A DNA stretch of 64,000 bases from Gigantopelta aegis (lineage: Eukaryota; Mollusca; Gastropoda; Neomphalida; Peltospiridae). The translations under genes were made by a program, and so were the position numbers. This document shows positions 34,695 to 63,375 of this stretch, piece after piece. Each line of letters begins with the position of its first letter. Within the stretch, counting starts at the first letter, position 1. The stretch is from contig NC_054703.1 of NCBI RefSeq assembly GCF_016097555.1, positions 18,809,512 through 18,873,511 on the forward strand, written 5' to 3'. Below the pieces are notes generated by a model that was given only the letters and a program-made list of their open reading frames with translations, ran no database searches and had not been told where the DNA came from.

Positions 34695-36200
34695 ACAAAA
34701 AAAAAACTAAAAAAAAGGGGGTGATTATTAAACCAGTAGGTTATATGGGTTGTCAGTACGGAACGGGTTGGTACCCGGCATTAGCTGGGAACAACCTTCC
34801 ATATCATAGAGATATGTACTGTATTTAAAATATTGAACATAATTATTTCCATATGGTGGGGGATTTTCACTGGTGGTATATTTCAATTATGGTCTGCTAG
34901 ACAAGAGAATTAGGGCTAAATTCAAATAACTGTATGATATGTCTAATTTTAATGTTTTATTTCAGGTCTAACAATATTATCCAGTTAAATGTATTTCAGG
35001 TGAATGGTTGGTGTTCAGCATCCACTTGGGGAACAGTTAATTGGGTATGGGAGACCTGTTGGTAAGCAATAATAGAAGATGTCCCAGGAAGGTGGGTTGG
35101 ATTTTGGGTAATTGGGAACAGACCTGATTTTTAAGGGGTCTTTTCTCAGGTAAGTATGTAATACTGAGAAGATAAAAACAGGACATAAAATTATATTTTT
35201 CCTGGATGATGCGGACTTTTTCCATCTTTTGTGAGGGGGAGGGAAGGTATCTGCCATGAAAAATCCTGTTTTATCTTGTTTTCCTTAGGGAGAGGGTCCC
35301 AAATTATTTTGTGGGGGAATAATAGTTAATTTTCAATTAACTATTGCTAAGTTGAGGGATAATTATTTGAATTAAGACTCTTTTTTAGTAAGGATGTAAT
35401 TAGGAGGCCAACATCATATAGGGCAAAATATGATGGACCAGTTTTTTGTTAGGTTTGTGTAATATAATGTAATATAGTTGCCTTGATTGACATTTGCAAA
35501 AAGGGCTGAGTTGGAATTTATTTAACTGTTAACTTTTAAGTGTTTAAGTGTTTAACTTTTAAGTGTTCAACTTTAAGTGTTATTCAAGGAGTAGTTCTTG
35601 GTGTTTCATTATTAATATTCCTGGATGTGACTTTAACTGTGCTTAATGCATAATTTGAATATTCATGGATTTGACTTTAACTATGCTCAATGGATAATAT
35701 TCGTGGATATAACTTTAATGGCTTTTCTGGATGCCACCGCCAGATAAGTCAGTATCTGTTTACAAATATGATATGACTGTTTCTTTTGGGGGGTAATCTT
35801 AACCTATAACAACAGGAAACCCTGGATGTTTCCAAAGAACCTGTTTATTCATGGATGGTCGTTGAATCCTGGCCCGGATGAGTCCGAGCCAGTAACCTGC
35901 TGGTGAAGTGTTTGATGTTCCCTGGAAATTCGGGAGGTGATCTTCTCTTCTATAAAATCGGGGAGAGTGTGGTGACTCGCGACCAGTCGACGACCGGATG
36001 TCAAAGTTGGAACTGGTCCGCCGCCTGACACCCCTGGAGACAAATAATCTACTGGTGCCTTACCATGTAGGGAGTGGCGGGAAAAAGGGACCCACCCATT
36101 GGACGAGGAGCGTCACATGGGCACAAAATGACAGCAGACGATTCTGGAAGGCGAAGCCCCCAGGCTTGCGACTGAAACCGAGATAGAGGCCAGATAGATA
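34695..36200 (+). repeat. Purine tract and probable 3' LTR region of element B
   Basis: Just after the TatD-like stop is an A-rich then G-rich tract (AAAAAAAAGGGGGTGATTATT, about 34704-34725), fitting a polypurine tract followed by an LTR starting TGATTATT. A TATA-like TTCTATAAAATCGGGG lies at about 35948. The matching 5' LTR is not in the window, so the LTR call and its end are inferred. Confidence 0.4.
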
Positions 36201-36767
36201 GATAGATAACAATTTAACGTGTCCATATACCACTAGGGTTTCGAACACGCCCATCCAGAGTCCGACCTCCGATAAGATCGGTGGCCTGACTCGGGATGAG
36301 GGGAGGATAGAGTTGAAAATGGGCAGAATTTTGAAAATAGCTATTAGTAAAAAAGTTAATAGAATTAAAAAAATAAAAATAAATAAAGTTACAAGCCAAA
36401 AATAAAAAGAATTGACTGCTCGGCCGAATATTTATATAATTTGGAGCATTTTGGATGGACAGTCCAAAAATAAATAAGAGAAAGAAGAGAGGATCGGACT
36501 ATTTAATAATATTTAAAAAAAGAGAATAATTTCGACATATAATTTTGAACGGAGGTCTAAAAGTTTAAAATCCGATCTAAATGGTCCGGTCCGGGTGGGT
36601 GGGTGGGGGGGTGGGGGGCGTGTGAATTTAAGGTGGGCGGAATTTGGAATACGAATTTAGTAGTTAGGTCAAAGACCTAAAGCCAAAATGAGCTCATTCA
36701 TACAACTCATGTCTGGACAAACATTTAAGTCCAAAGAACAAAATTAGACTGCTCGACCGAAAGGGTT
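36200..36767. repeat. Dispersed-repeat sequence with internal duplication
   Basis: The block around 36225-36300 (CCACTAGGGTTTCGAACACG, then CCTCCGATAAGATCGG) is related to 47605-47680. The block GACTGCTCGGCCGAA with TTTGGAGCATTTTGGA (36414-36470) recurs, altered, at 36749-36800 next to the ORF that follows. A GGGTGGGTGGG stretch lies at about 36595-36620. Confidence 0.55.
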
Positions 36768-37385
36768 TTAAAGTGATTTGAGCAATTTAGACGGGCTGCC
36801 AAAATAAAGTGCGTCGGTCTGTTTACCAAAATCCCTGCCCCGGGCGGTCGCGGAAGGCCGGGCCTTGGCTGGCTGGTCACTACTCGGTGGGGTGACGGCC
36901 TTCCGCTTCGCAGCAGCGCCATCCATAGGGGTCTTGGCGGAGCCCCCCGGGGGTGGGGGACTCGACGCCGACCGCCTCGAAGGGGTTGGAACGGGAGACG
37001 CACGCCGTGGAGTTTCGCAGATAGCTGTGTCCAACAGCGGCGTCGACTGGTCCGCTGGCTCAGTCTGTTCAGAGGTATCTGCGTCGGCTGGCACTGGTTG
37101 ATCGGGTCCCAGCTGTTGGGGCGGCGATGCAGACAGGACCGCCGCTGGCGGTTGAGCCGCCAGTTTAGGTCCCCCCTGAGCCGTCCCTGGTGCAGGTTTC
37201 CTCTTCCTCCTTCCTCTTCCCTTCCTCTTCATCGTGTTCGTTACCGCGTCGCCATACACCAAAGTCACGGTTGCCCGTGAGCCAATGTAAGCGACGCGGT
37301 ACTCTAACAAAGAGCCGTAGCTTGCAATAAGTCCCCCCAGGTGGGGGGGCAACTCAAGAGAGCAGAGCGACACGTCTTTCCTCAT
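36768..37385 (-). CDS. Unidentified basic, proline-rich ORF (possible LINE ORF1-like)
   Basis: 205 residues. The N-terminal ~50 look folded (LELPPHLGGLIASYGSLLEY, then VAYIGSRATVTLVYGDAVTN). A strongly basic motif follows (MKRKGRGRRKRK), then 110 residues rich in Pro, Ala and Ser, and a short conserved-looking tail (LYFGSPSKLLKSL). Part of the tail's DNA recurs at 36414-36470, so this belongs to a repeated element. Nucleic-acid binding is a guess from the basic cluster. No family is firmly recognised. A retroelement first ORF or a decayed host gene are both possible. Confidence 0.4.
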   Translation of the reverse strand: MRKDVSLCSLELPPHLGGLIASYGSLLEYRVAYIGSRATVTLVYGDAVTNTMKRKGRGRRKRKPAPGTAQGGPKLAAQPPAAVLSASPPQQLGPDQPVPADADTSEQTEPADQSTPLLDTAICETPRRASPVPTPSRRSASSPPPPGGSAKTPMDGAAAKRKAVTPPSSDQPAKARPSATARGRDFGKQTDALYFGSPSKLLKSL

Positions 37386-37685
37386 CGAAGGGATAGCTCG
37401 GAGTGATAGAGGCCAGAAGCAGACTACATACAGATAATCAGATAAATCGTAAGTAACCGTTAATTATAATCTAAATACTCGGGAAAATCACTAAAGCGGC
37501 AAAGGCGACTAATCAAGCGTATACGTTTGACGATATCCGTTCATAGCGAACACACACGACTTTTTTAAAAGTGCATTTGAGCTTGTATTTCACATTTGTA
37601 CATGATGTTATAAAATGGTAACCAGATAATGTAACTTTAAAGAACTTACTTATTTGGAAATGTATACGCTTTAGCCCAGTCCAAG

Positions 37686-37955
37686 TCATTCTCCAGTTAT
37701 GCTAACTTTAGCGAGTCTTCGGAACAGACTGTGATGTGTAGTGTGCCGAGTCTGGATAGCCCGAGCATGTTGTAGCTCTAGCTGAATCTTTTGACAATGC
37801 GCCTGCTCCGCAGAAGGCATGTTAGATCTATCATTATTATTAGCATCTTCATGCACTTTAGGTTGATCACGTTGATGGCCGGTCGCAAAATACGAATAAA
37901 GCGTTTTCTGAGCATCCGACATTTTAACTAGCGTACCACTTAATGTGTATTGCAA
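37686..37955 (-). CDS. Unidentified small ORF with a PIP-box-like N-terminus
   Basis: 89 residues. The second ATG (37922) gives MSDAQKTLYSYFATGHQ, where QKTLYSYF fits the PCNA-interacting consensus QxxLxx(Y/F)(Y/F). The rest is polar and ends VSITGE. The ATG context is favourable (TTAAAATGTC). It could be a first coding exon on the minus strand or a remnant of a transposase N-terminus; hAT-related proteins often begin with similar SLxSYF sequence. No downstream exon was identified. Confidence 0.3.
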   Translation of the reverse strand: MQYTLSGTLVKMSDAQKTLYSYFATGHQRDQPKVHEDANNNDRSNMPSAEQAHCQKIQLELQHARAIQTRHTTHHSLFRRLAKVSITGE

Positions 37956-38221
37956 GCGGCGAACGTCACTAAAATATGTGTCGTCATGTTGTATTCGATG
38001 ATGTCAGAGTGAGACAGTCTACTCTACGTGCATGTGTGTGAACTTGACAATGTGCCATTATTCTACAATTTGGCTCTCCTTTTCTCTCGCGCGCACGGTT
38101 TTCCGTTGTTTTTTTAAAGATTTTTTTTTTTTGGAAAAATTATGTGGACGCCACTGCGTACTTGCGTACAGGCAGGTACACGCCTGGAAGTAATATAGCT
38201 TCACCTATGACGTTTACTTCC
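37956..38221. other. Non-coding spacer
   Basis: Nothing recognised beyond a poly-T tract near 38127-38132. Confidence 0.4.
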
Positions 38222-38775
38222 AAGGACCGGCCTCGGTGACGTCGTGGTTAGGCCATCGGTCTCAAGGCTGGTAGGTACTGGGTTAGGATCCCAGTCAAGG
38301 CATGAGATTTTTAATCCAGATACCGACTACAAACCCTGAGTGAGTGCGCCGCAATGCTCAGTGGGTAACATGGGCGTACGACCCGGGGGGGGGGGGGGGG
38401 GGGGGGGGGGGCAAAATTCGGGCAAAACAGTGGGAAAACAGTGGGGAAAATTCGGGCAGTTTTTATCTGGGTAAAATTTCGGGCAAATCAACCCCTCCAG
38501 CCCATACGCTCATGGTGGGTAAGGTGTAAACCACTTGCACCGACCAGTGATCCATAACTGGTTCAACAAAGGCCATGGTTCATACTATCCTGCCTGTGGG
38601 AAGCGCAAATAAAAGATCCCTTGCTGCCTGTCGTAAAAGAGTAGCCTATGTGGCGACAGCGGGTTTCCTCTAAAAACAGTGTCAGAATGACCATATGTTT
38701 GACGTCCAATAGCCGATGATAAGATTTAAAAAAATCAATGTGCTCTAGTGGCGTCGTTAAATAAAACAAACTTTA
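38222..38775 (+). mobile_element. tRNA-headed SINE, full-length, interrupted by a nested element
   Basis: The head has a box A-like GTCGTGGTTAGGCC and a box B-like GGTTAGGATCCC. The body carries AGGCCATGGTTCATACTATC, then AAAAGATCCCTTGCTGCC and GTGGCGACAGCGGGTTTCC. The tail is TGCTCTAGTGGCGTCGTTAA followed by ATAAAACAAAC. The same body and tail are found in reverse at 49486-49795 and 50470-50735. A 146-bp element is inserted at 38369-38514. Confidence 0.9.
38369..38514. mobile_element. hAT-like non-autonomous element nested in the SINE
   Basis: The ends are inverted (CATGGGCGTACG and CATACGCTCATG). Flanks carry the 8-bp direct repeat GTGGGTAA (38361-38368 and 38515-38522), and removal restores the SINE. 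The interior is a G-run plus AATTCGGGCAAAACAGTGGG. An 8-bp duplication and CA-GGGCGT-type ends fit the hAT superfamily. Confidence 0.88.
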
Positions 38776-39113
38776 CTTTTTACTTTTGTTTTTACAAAAT
38801 ATATCTAATATAGTATCTTTTTTCTTTAAGGACAAAGGTTTCAGTGGTGACAAATTGAGATCTTGGATATTATTTGGTTTTAATGAGAGTGGTTCATATA
38901 ATAAATCTCTTCATTTATTGTTTTCTGCTGTGAGAATGACAAATTATAAACGCAGAAATATTTATAACACTAAAGATGTTTTATTAGATTACACCTTTAT
39001 TTGATAGAATATTTCAAAACATGATAAACACTTTATTTATTAAACAAAGAACATATATTTTTATCAAATGAGTATGTTACAATTTCTGAAAATAATGATA
39101 TTATTACTTGCAG
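38776..39113 (+). other. Possible decayed LINE C-terminal fragment
   Basis: A frame at 38786-39004 reads LRSWILFGFNESGSYNKSLH, then KRRNIYNTKDVLL. It loosely resembles the extreme C-terminus of LINE reverse-transcriptase proteins (ILFG...). The evidence is weak. Confidence 0.2.
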
Positions 39114-39841
39114 GGCCGTAGCTAGCATGGAGGCAAGAGGGGGGGGGGGGGGGGCAGTTGCTGGTTCGCACCATGCGGTTCCCGCCGATTGGTCAGTACT
39201 CTTGATGATAGCGTGGTGCACGGGTATACAGTGCTGGCTTGCACCATGCGGTTCCCGCCGATTGGTCAGTACTCTTGGTGATAGCGTGATACACAGTGCT
39301 GGCTCGCACCATGCGGTTCCCGCCGATTGGTGTACTGATTAATTTCCTGGTTGTTGTCACACATAGCCAAGTTAGTCCCCAAGTGCCAAATATTACGTTG
39401 TATGTTAATATGTAATAAATCCTTGCTGTTATATAAATGGAACCTTTTATCTGCACTGTCCCTGGACACCAATATGAATAGCTTAGTATTGCACTGGACA
39501 CATTGTTTTAGCCTCGCCGGCGTTCCTTCCGACGGCCCCAGACCCCACCCCCACCCTCGGACCATCGACACACAATCCCAGGGGATGACTCTTCTAGCGA
39601 TGAGTTTAATTTGGTCAGGAATACTATGTGTTTCTCTACAGGCTCGTACGCAGGCTCCTCCCCCCCCCCCCCCCCCCCCCAAATGTTTTTAAATCTAGAA
39701 TCCAGGAGATGCATCTTGATACAGTTCACATCGTCGGACTATTTTTTTTTTTTTACACATCCACTGACGGACCTCGGCAGACTATGGGGGGGGGGAGGTG
39801 CGTACGCACCCCTCGCATCCCCCCCCCCCTGCTAGGGGCCT
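39114..39841. mobile_element. Candidate non-autonomous DNA element rich in G and C runs
   Basis: The left end CAGGGCCGTAGCTAGCATGG and right end CTGCTAGGGGCCTG are imperfect inverted copies, both bordered internally by long G or C runs. No convincing target duplication was found. A second inverted pair (CGTACGCAGGCTCC near 39647, GAGGTGCGTACG near 39795) may be another element inside. Confidence 0.35.
39157..39330. repeat. Three tandem copies of a ~60-75 bp unit
   Basis: TCGCACCATGCGGTTCCCGC followed by CGATTGGTCAGTACTC occurs three times, with small differences, right after a poly-G run. Confidence 0.9.
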
Positions 39842-40484
<643 letters not shown>

Positions 40485-40497
40485 TTATTTTCGTTAG

Positions 40498-41195
40498 CAT
40501 GACCATATACAATTCCTTCATGGCTTGTGTGTTTTCATTTGCATGACCATCAATCTAGGTCTCACTACACATATGTCATCTGCCATTGAAACCCATGTTA
40601 AATGCCCAACTTCAAACGAAGATTGCCAATAGAACGGGTTCTCATTGGCACTAACAACATACACCATTGCGAACATACATTATATAAGCATTTATTTTCA
40701 CTCCAAAATTGAGAACATTTCCGTCTCAGTTTTTTGCTATTTGACCGCATCTGGCTGTAGTACCGTTCCGAACAGGTGGTTCATTAACCGATTCACTCCG
40801 GCTGTCTCTTGCGCTATACACCCATGTCCCAAAAGGTCGATGCACAATATTATAAAATAACATGGGTAAAATACAGCCAGAAGGCTTACCATTAAACATA
40901 CATATTGTTTTAATTCTTCACCATTTCCTAAAAGTGAATATGTGAACTATAACTTGTGTCACAATTAGGAACTATAGTGGACCGTGATGAATGAACTCTC
41001 ACCCAGAAGTGATCTGTGTAGTGAGACCCTAATTAAAATTAGCTCCACTATTACATGTTAGACCCAGTAGAGCTAATTTTAATCAGATTGCATGACCATA
41101 TATAATTCCTTCGTGGTTTGTGTGTTTTCGTTATGAACGTATACAATTCCTTCGTGGTTTGTGTGTTTTCGCTATCATGAACGTATACAATCCTT
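40498..41195. repeat. Repeated short blocks and a palindrome
   Basis: ATACAATTCCTTCATGGC then TTGTGTGTTTTC occurs at about 40506 and again at 41100, 41146 and partly at 41183. A 52-bp palindrome (41032-41083) has arms ATTAAAATTAGCTC and GAGCTAATTTTAAT. GTCTCACTACAC near 40559 is the inverse of GTGTAGTGAGAC near 41015, so 40559-41027 may be bounded by inverted ends. Confidence 0.6.
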
Positions 41196-42429
41196 CCTAC
41201 AATTTTCACTGATTCACTGAAGGTGACAAATATCTACATAGTAATGGGTGTGAAATATCAAAATTAATGGTCCCCATACTTTTAAAATAGTTCTGTAACT
41301 TGTAGGATTATTGTTTCTGGGGGGGGGGGGGGGGGGGAGTCACCCGATATGTATGTATGTGTGTGTGTGCGCGCGCGTGTGTTAGGATCATTTTGTGTTT
41401 GAAACTTGCATTAAATGTATACAAAGTTTATCGTCAACGTCCCTAACTGCGTTATGCTTCAAATTCCGTTCAATTTTGTTTTCTCGTGCACGATTCGCGC
41501 AATCAGCATCCGATTTGTTGTCATCGGCATGTCGTTCATTTATGAGGTTTTTCTTCACAGTTCAGGAACATTTTTATAAACAATAAAGTTGACAAAAGTA
41601 AGTATCTAAATACAAAACTTTACAAACCTCTAAAACCATTAATTTTACTAAGTCGTTTTTGTTTATTCCTTAAAATTACCGATATCGGGTCCACATGGCT
41701 CGTAGAAATTGACTTAAAATGGAGAAATATGAATTAACATTATGTGCGTGTCAGATGACCTCACACGTGCAAGATCAACAAGGCCAAAGAATTTCATTTT
41801 TTACGATTTTTAAGACCCCTGTTGTTAGAATTTGTTTTCAATTATTATATTCGATCTGCAAAAGGTATGCTACATTTTTGTGCCGCTATTGTAGTGAATA
41901 GTATTCATAATCAATTCATAACAGTTGTAAATAATTTTGAGTATATAAATTGTGTTAATTTAGAATCAATTCATTAAAAAATTATATTTTACAAACTATT
42001 CGCGGGTATGAACGTAATGCCTATCAGTATTGACATCAAGTGTGAGCGATGTGTGTTGGTAAAACGCGGTCCTGGCCAGAACGCTTGACAAATTGAATTT
42101 TTCCTTAATTTTTTTTAAAATAAATTAAGTGTTCGGCAACTGTGCATAATTAAGAAACATATATTTTTTTCATGTGGTTGCCTTAAAAATGGAAAATGAC
42201 GAACCGCACATGCGCAGTAGGATACTTTTTGCAAACGCATGCGCCTGAACGCAATTAGAAACGTCGCACCCTTTCCTGTTTATTGGAGGGTGTTTCACTT
42301 TTATTTATTAGAATGGATTTGTTTTACGTCCACATTGTTGATTTTTTACGTTACTTGAATGCAATTTATTTTGTTTCACGTATTGTATCGGAAAATGTAG
42401 AATAGTATTTCCGTAAATATCGTATTCGT
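41196..42429. other. AT-rich non-coding region
   Basis: Contains a G-run (41320-41337) and a TG/CG run (about 41353-41381). No gene recognised. Confidence 0.45.
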
Positions 42430-42685
42430 GCATTTGAACATTTGGTAATTCTGACATATAGTCTAAAAGAGAAAACCCCCTACATTTTTCCATTAATAGC
42501 AAGGGGTCCTTTATAAACACAATCCCACCGGCAGGATAGCACACACCACGACCTTTTATATACCAGTCGTGGTGCACTGGCTGAAACGAGAAATAGCTCA
42601 CTGGGCCCACCGACGGGGATGGATGCTAGATCGACCACGCATCAAGTGAGTGCTTTACCACTAAGGTATGTCCCGCCACTCAGGG
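42430..42685 (-). mobile_element. SINE copy, reverse orientation
   Basis: Reading minus: a head with GGTAAAGCACTCACTTGATG, a box B region GCATCCATCCCCGTCGG, then TGGGCCCAGTGAGCTATTTC, CAGTGCACCACGACTGG and AAAAATGTAGGGGGTTTTC. Same family as the copies at 44103, 49486 and 50470. The tail is decayed. Confidence 0.75.
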
Positions 42686-42737
42686 GCTGTGGTATCTAAG
42701 GGCAAATAGAAGATTGTCTTTCTAACAAAGAGAATAA

Positions 42738-42909
42738 ACAAAGGTTCATCGCCCTACTCAGTGGTGAACCACAGTGGCACGGGTGTCACACAGAACATGT
42801 CTAGGTAGATGCTGATCTACTAAACAAAGGTTCATCACCCTACTCAGTGGTGAACCACAGTGGCACGGGTGTCACACAGAACATGTCTAGGTAGATGCTG
42901 ATCTACTAA
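42738..42909. repeat. 86-bp tandem duplication
   Basis: ACAAAGGTTCATCGCCCTAC to GATGCTGATCTACTAA is repeated at once from 42824, with a single visible difference in the first 20 bases. Confidence 0.95.
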
Positions 42910-44102
42910 GTATGCACATTGCCATTGCTGTGGCTACAAAAACAACTAAATGAACTGTCTATGTTACAAATGCCTTGCACTGAGGCACACAAACCAGTAA
43001 GTGTTTAGAAAATGAAACGGCACAAAAACAGATATAATAGCAGTTGGCAGAACACCACAACCTATTTATAAGGTGACAAGCTGGATTTTCTTGAACTACA
43101 ATTCGTTTACCAGAAGGTAGGCGGGAGTACATCATGACCGTGTGTGAAGCCAGCCGTGTTCCACCCAACACCCACTACCTCCAGCCCCAGGAACTCTCAT
43201 ATTCATAGCATGCACGTCTAACTGAAACTGCAGTAGTGGATGACACTGTGCGAAGAAGTACCTGCCAGTCTTAACATACAGAGAGCCAGCCCCTAAAGAG
43301 GTTGTTACGTTTAATTGCAAAATGAGGTGTACATTATACTTGGATAATAATTATTCCAAAATTCATTAACATTTTTCTTATCCATGAATTAATTTGATTT
43401 AACTGTTTTTATCAAGTCAGTGGAGATAACAATATTGAGTTAACTGCAATACGAAATCCAAGCGGTTTTACCTTTCCAAACAAAACATTAATCAATACGA
43501 CTATAATTATAAAAGAGGAAGTATTCTACAAATATTTACCACATTTATTTATTTATATAACATTGAAATGTATGGTGTAATACCTTCTATCATGTCACAG
43601 AACTTAAATATTAATATTAAAGGATTAAAAATTAAGAGAAAAATACTATATGTTAAATGTATTAAAATCAGGATGTTGTGACAGCCATTTTGATTTCTTT
43701 CCCAAATATCTAAATAAAATGCACGTTTTTTTGTACTGCAAGTTGTTTCTATTTGTTTCTATTTTATATTACATATGTTACACTATTTAAACACTGAAAT
43801 TAGTTTGGTTAGAGGTGAACATTTATAAAAACTGCGTAATGACTAATATTGTGGCAGCCATATTGGATTTATGCAAATTAGGCACTTTTCCGATTTGGGC
43901 TTCTCGTAAAATGTTAGAAGAAAATAAACCATGTAATGAAATAGACACTTTTAAAAAGGTTATGTTAAAAATCGTCTAGTGGAACCTGATAACGTTGATG
44001 CCTATGGTAACAACGGCGGGGGCCTCGGCTTGACGATGTCGGATCTGGCGGATTTCCTACTCTGGCTTGATGAAGGTATTTATTTATTTATTTATTCATT
44101 CA
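42910..44102. other. Non-coding region
   Basis: Minus-strand frames at 42959-43320 include short coding-like stretches (GAGSLYVKTGRYFFAQCHPL) but show no family. Treat as unproven. The rest is AT-rich and empty. Confidence 0.35.
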
Positions 44103-44270
44103 TTATAGGGCGGGACGTAGCTCAGTGGTAAAGCGCTCGATTGATGTGCTGTCAGTGTGGGATCGATCCCCGTCGGTGGATATACCAGTCGTAATGAACT
44201 AGCTGGAACGAGAAATAGCCTAATGGGCTCACCGACGGGAATCGATCCTGGACCGACCGCTCATCAGATC
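44103..44270 (+). mobile_element. SINE head with inverted partner (snapback)
   Basis: Forward: GGGACGTAGCTCAGTGGTAA (box A) and GTGGGATCGATCCCCGTC (box B). From about 44200 the same head is seen reversed (ACGAGAAATAGCCTAATGGG, CACCGACGGGAATCGATCC). A (GA)n run follows. Confidence 0.7.
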
Positions 44271-44299
44271 CTATGATCCTTGCTAGTAAGTGGACAAAG

Positions 44300-44301
<2 letters not shown>

Positions 44302-44367
<66 letters not shown>

Positions 44368-44440
44368 GGACGGACGGAGGGAGAATAACAGAGACGAGAA
44401 AGGAGGGGGAGGGGGGAGGGGGAGGAGGGGGGGGGGGGGA
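44302..44440. repeat. (GA)n microsatellite and purine-rich tract
   Basis: GA repeat to about 44366, then GACGGACGG and G-rich purine sequence. Confidence 0.97.
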
Positions 44441-44646
44441 AGTAGAGTCAATTCCACAAAACTACTGACTTCCGGCAAGGTGATATTTTCGATATTGCAG
44501 CTTTTCAACGAGACAAAAGACTGGATATTTTAGCTGTTTTATGTTTATGGTTGACACATTATTAAAACTGTATAAATAGTTTAATATTTAAAGTTATTAG
44601 AAGCATGAACAAGTTAAAAACAAACAAGAAATTCAAAAGTAATTTG

Positions 44647-44652
44647 TTTATT
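44647..44652 (-). promoter_or_regulatory. Candidate polyadenylation signal of the carboxypeptidase gene
   Basis: AATAAA on the minus strand, about 107 bases after the stop codon. A second AATAAA at 44739-44734 lies about 20 bases after the stop. Either could serve. Confidence 0.45.
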
Positions 44653-44758
44653 CCTTTCAGTCATCAGTGAACACCAATGCACAAAGTTCATGTTTCTAGT
44701 AACTAGTATGGCGTGTAGGAATAAATACACTATTTTATTCCGTAGCGCAACATAGATG

Positions 44759-63008
<18,250 letters not shown>

Positions 63009-63375
63009 CTGAAAAACAAACCAGACATGTTTCTTATTAAGGAGCGTTCTCACCTTACAATTTGTAGTAACGCTACGGTAACCGCGAAATCGAGGGTTTC
63101 TATCAGAGGGTGGTTTTGTTTGCAATCATATCAGACTATTTGATCGTCTGGATTCATGGATTCTGAACTTGTTGAAATGGTGGTGAATGATTGCTTATAG
63201 TATAACAACATCCATAAGTTTTGCACATTCATATCTTGTTACTTTTAATGTGTGTGCTCTTAATTTCTCGCAAATTATGTTCAATTGGCGAGCTTTGTGT
63301 GACTTTACGGACAGGGTTAGGGTTAGAAAACACACGACACGATGTCTTCAGATATTTGACGATTCGAATCTCGAG
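63009..63375. other. Intron of the carboxypeptidase gene
   Basis: No exon seen. The upstream exons must lie beyond the right edge. A short GGGTTAGGGTTAG stretch at about 63315 is incidental. Confidence 0.5.

Larger units (their letters stand above)
23220..36200 (+). mobile_element. Ty3/gypsy-type LTR element (element B) with extra downstream frames
   Basis: In order on one strand are: a low-complexity acidic leader plus protease (23369-24769), reverse transcriptase (24742-25869), RNase H (to 26236), integrase (26279-28059) with a PHD finger, then a 33-bp repeat frame (28580-33414) and a TatD-like frame (33357-34694). A purine tract (about 34708-34724) and 1.4 kb of probable 3' LTR follow. 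No Gag and no 5' LTR could be recognised upstream, where the satellite begins. The copy looks broken, with a handful of interruptions. Whether the last two frames belong to the element or to a neighbouring captured gene is inferred from strand and spacing only. Outer limits are approximate. Confidence 0.75.

Noticed and set aside
44103-44175. tRNA gene
   Set aside because: Boxes A and B are present, but the sequence is the head of a repeated SINE and no clean cloverleaf or 3' end is seen.
63313-63327. Telomere-like GGGTTAGGGTTAG
   Set aside because: Only two units in internal sequence; no array.
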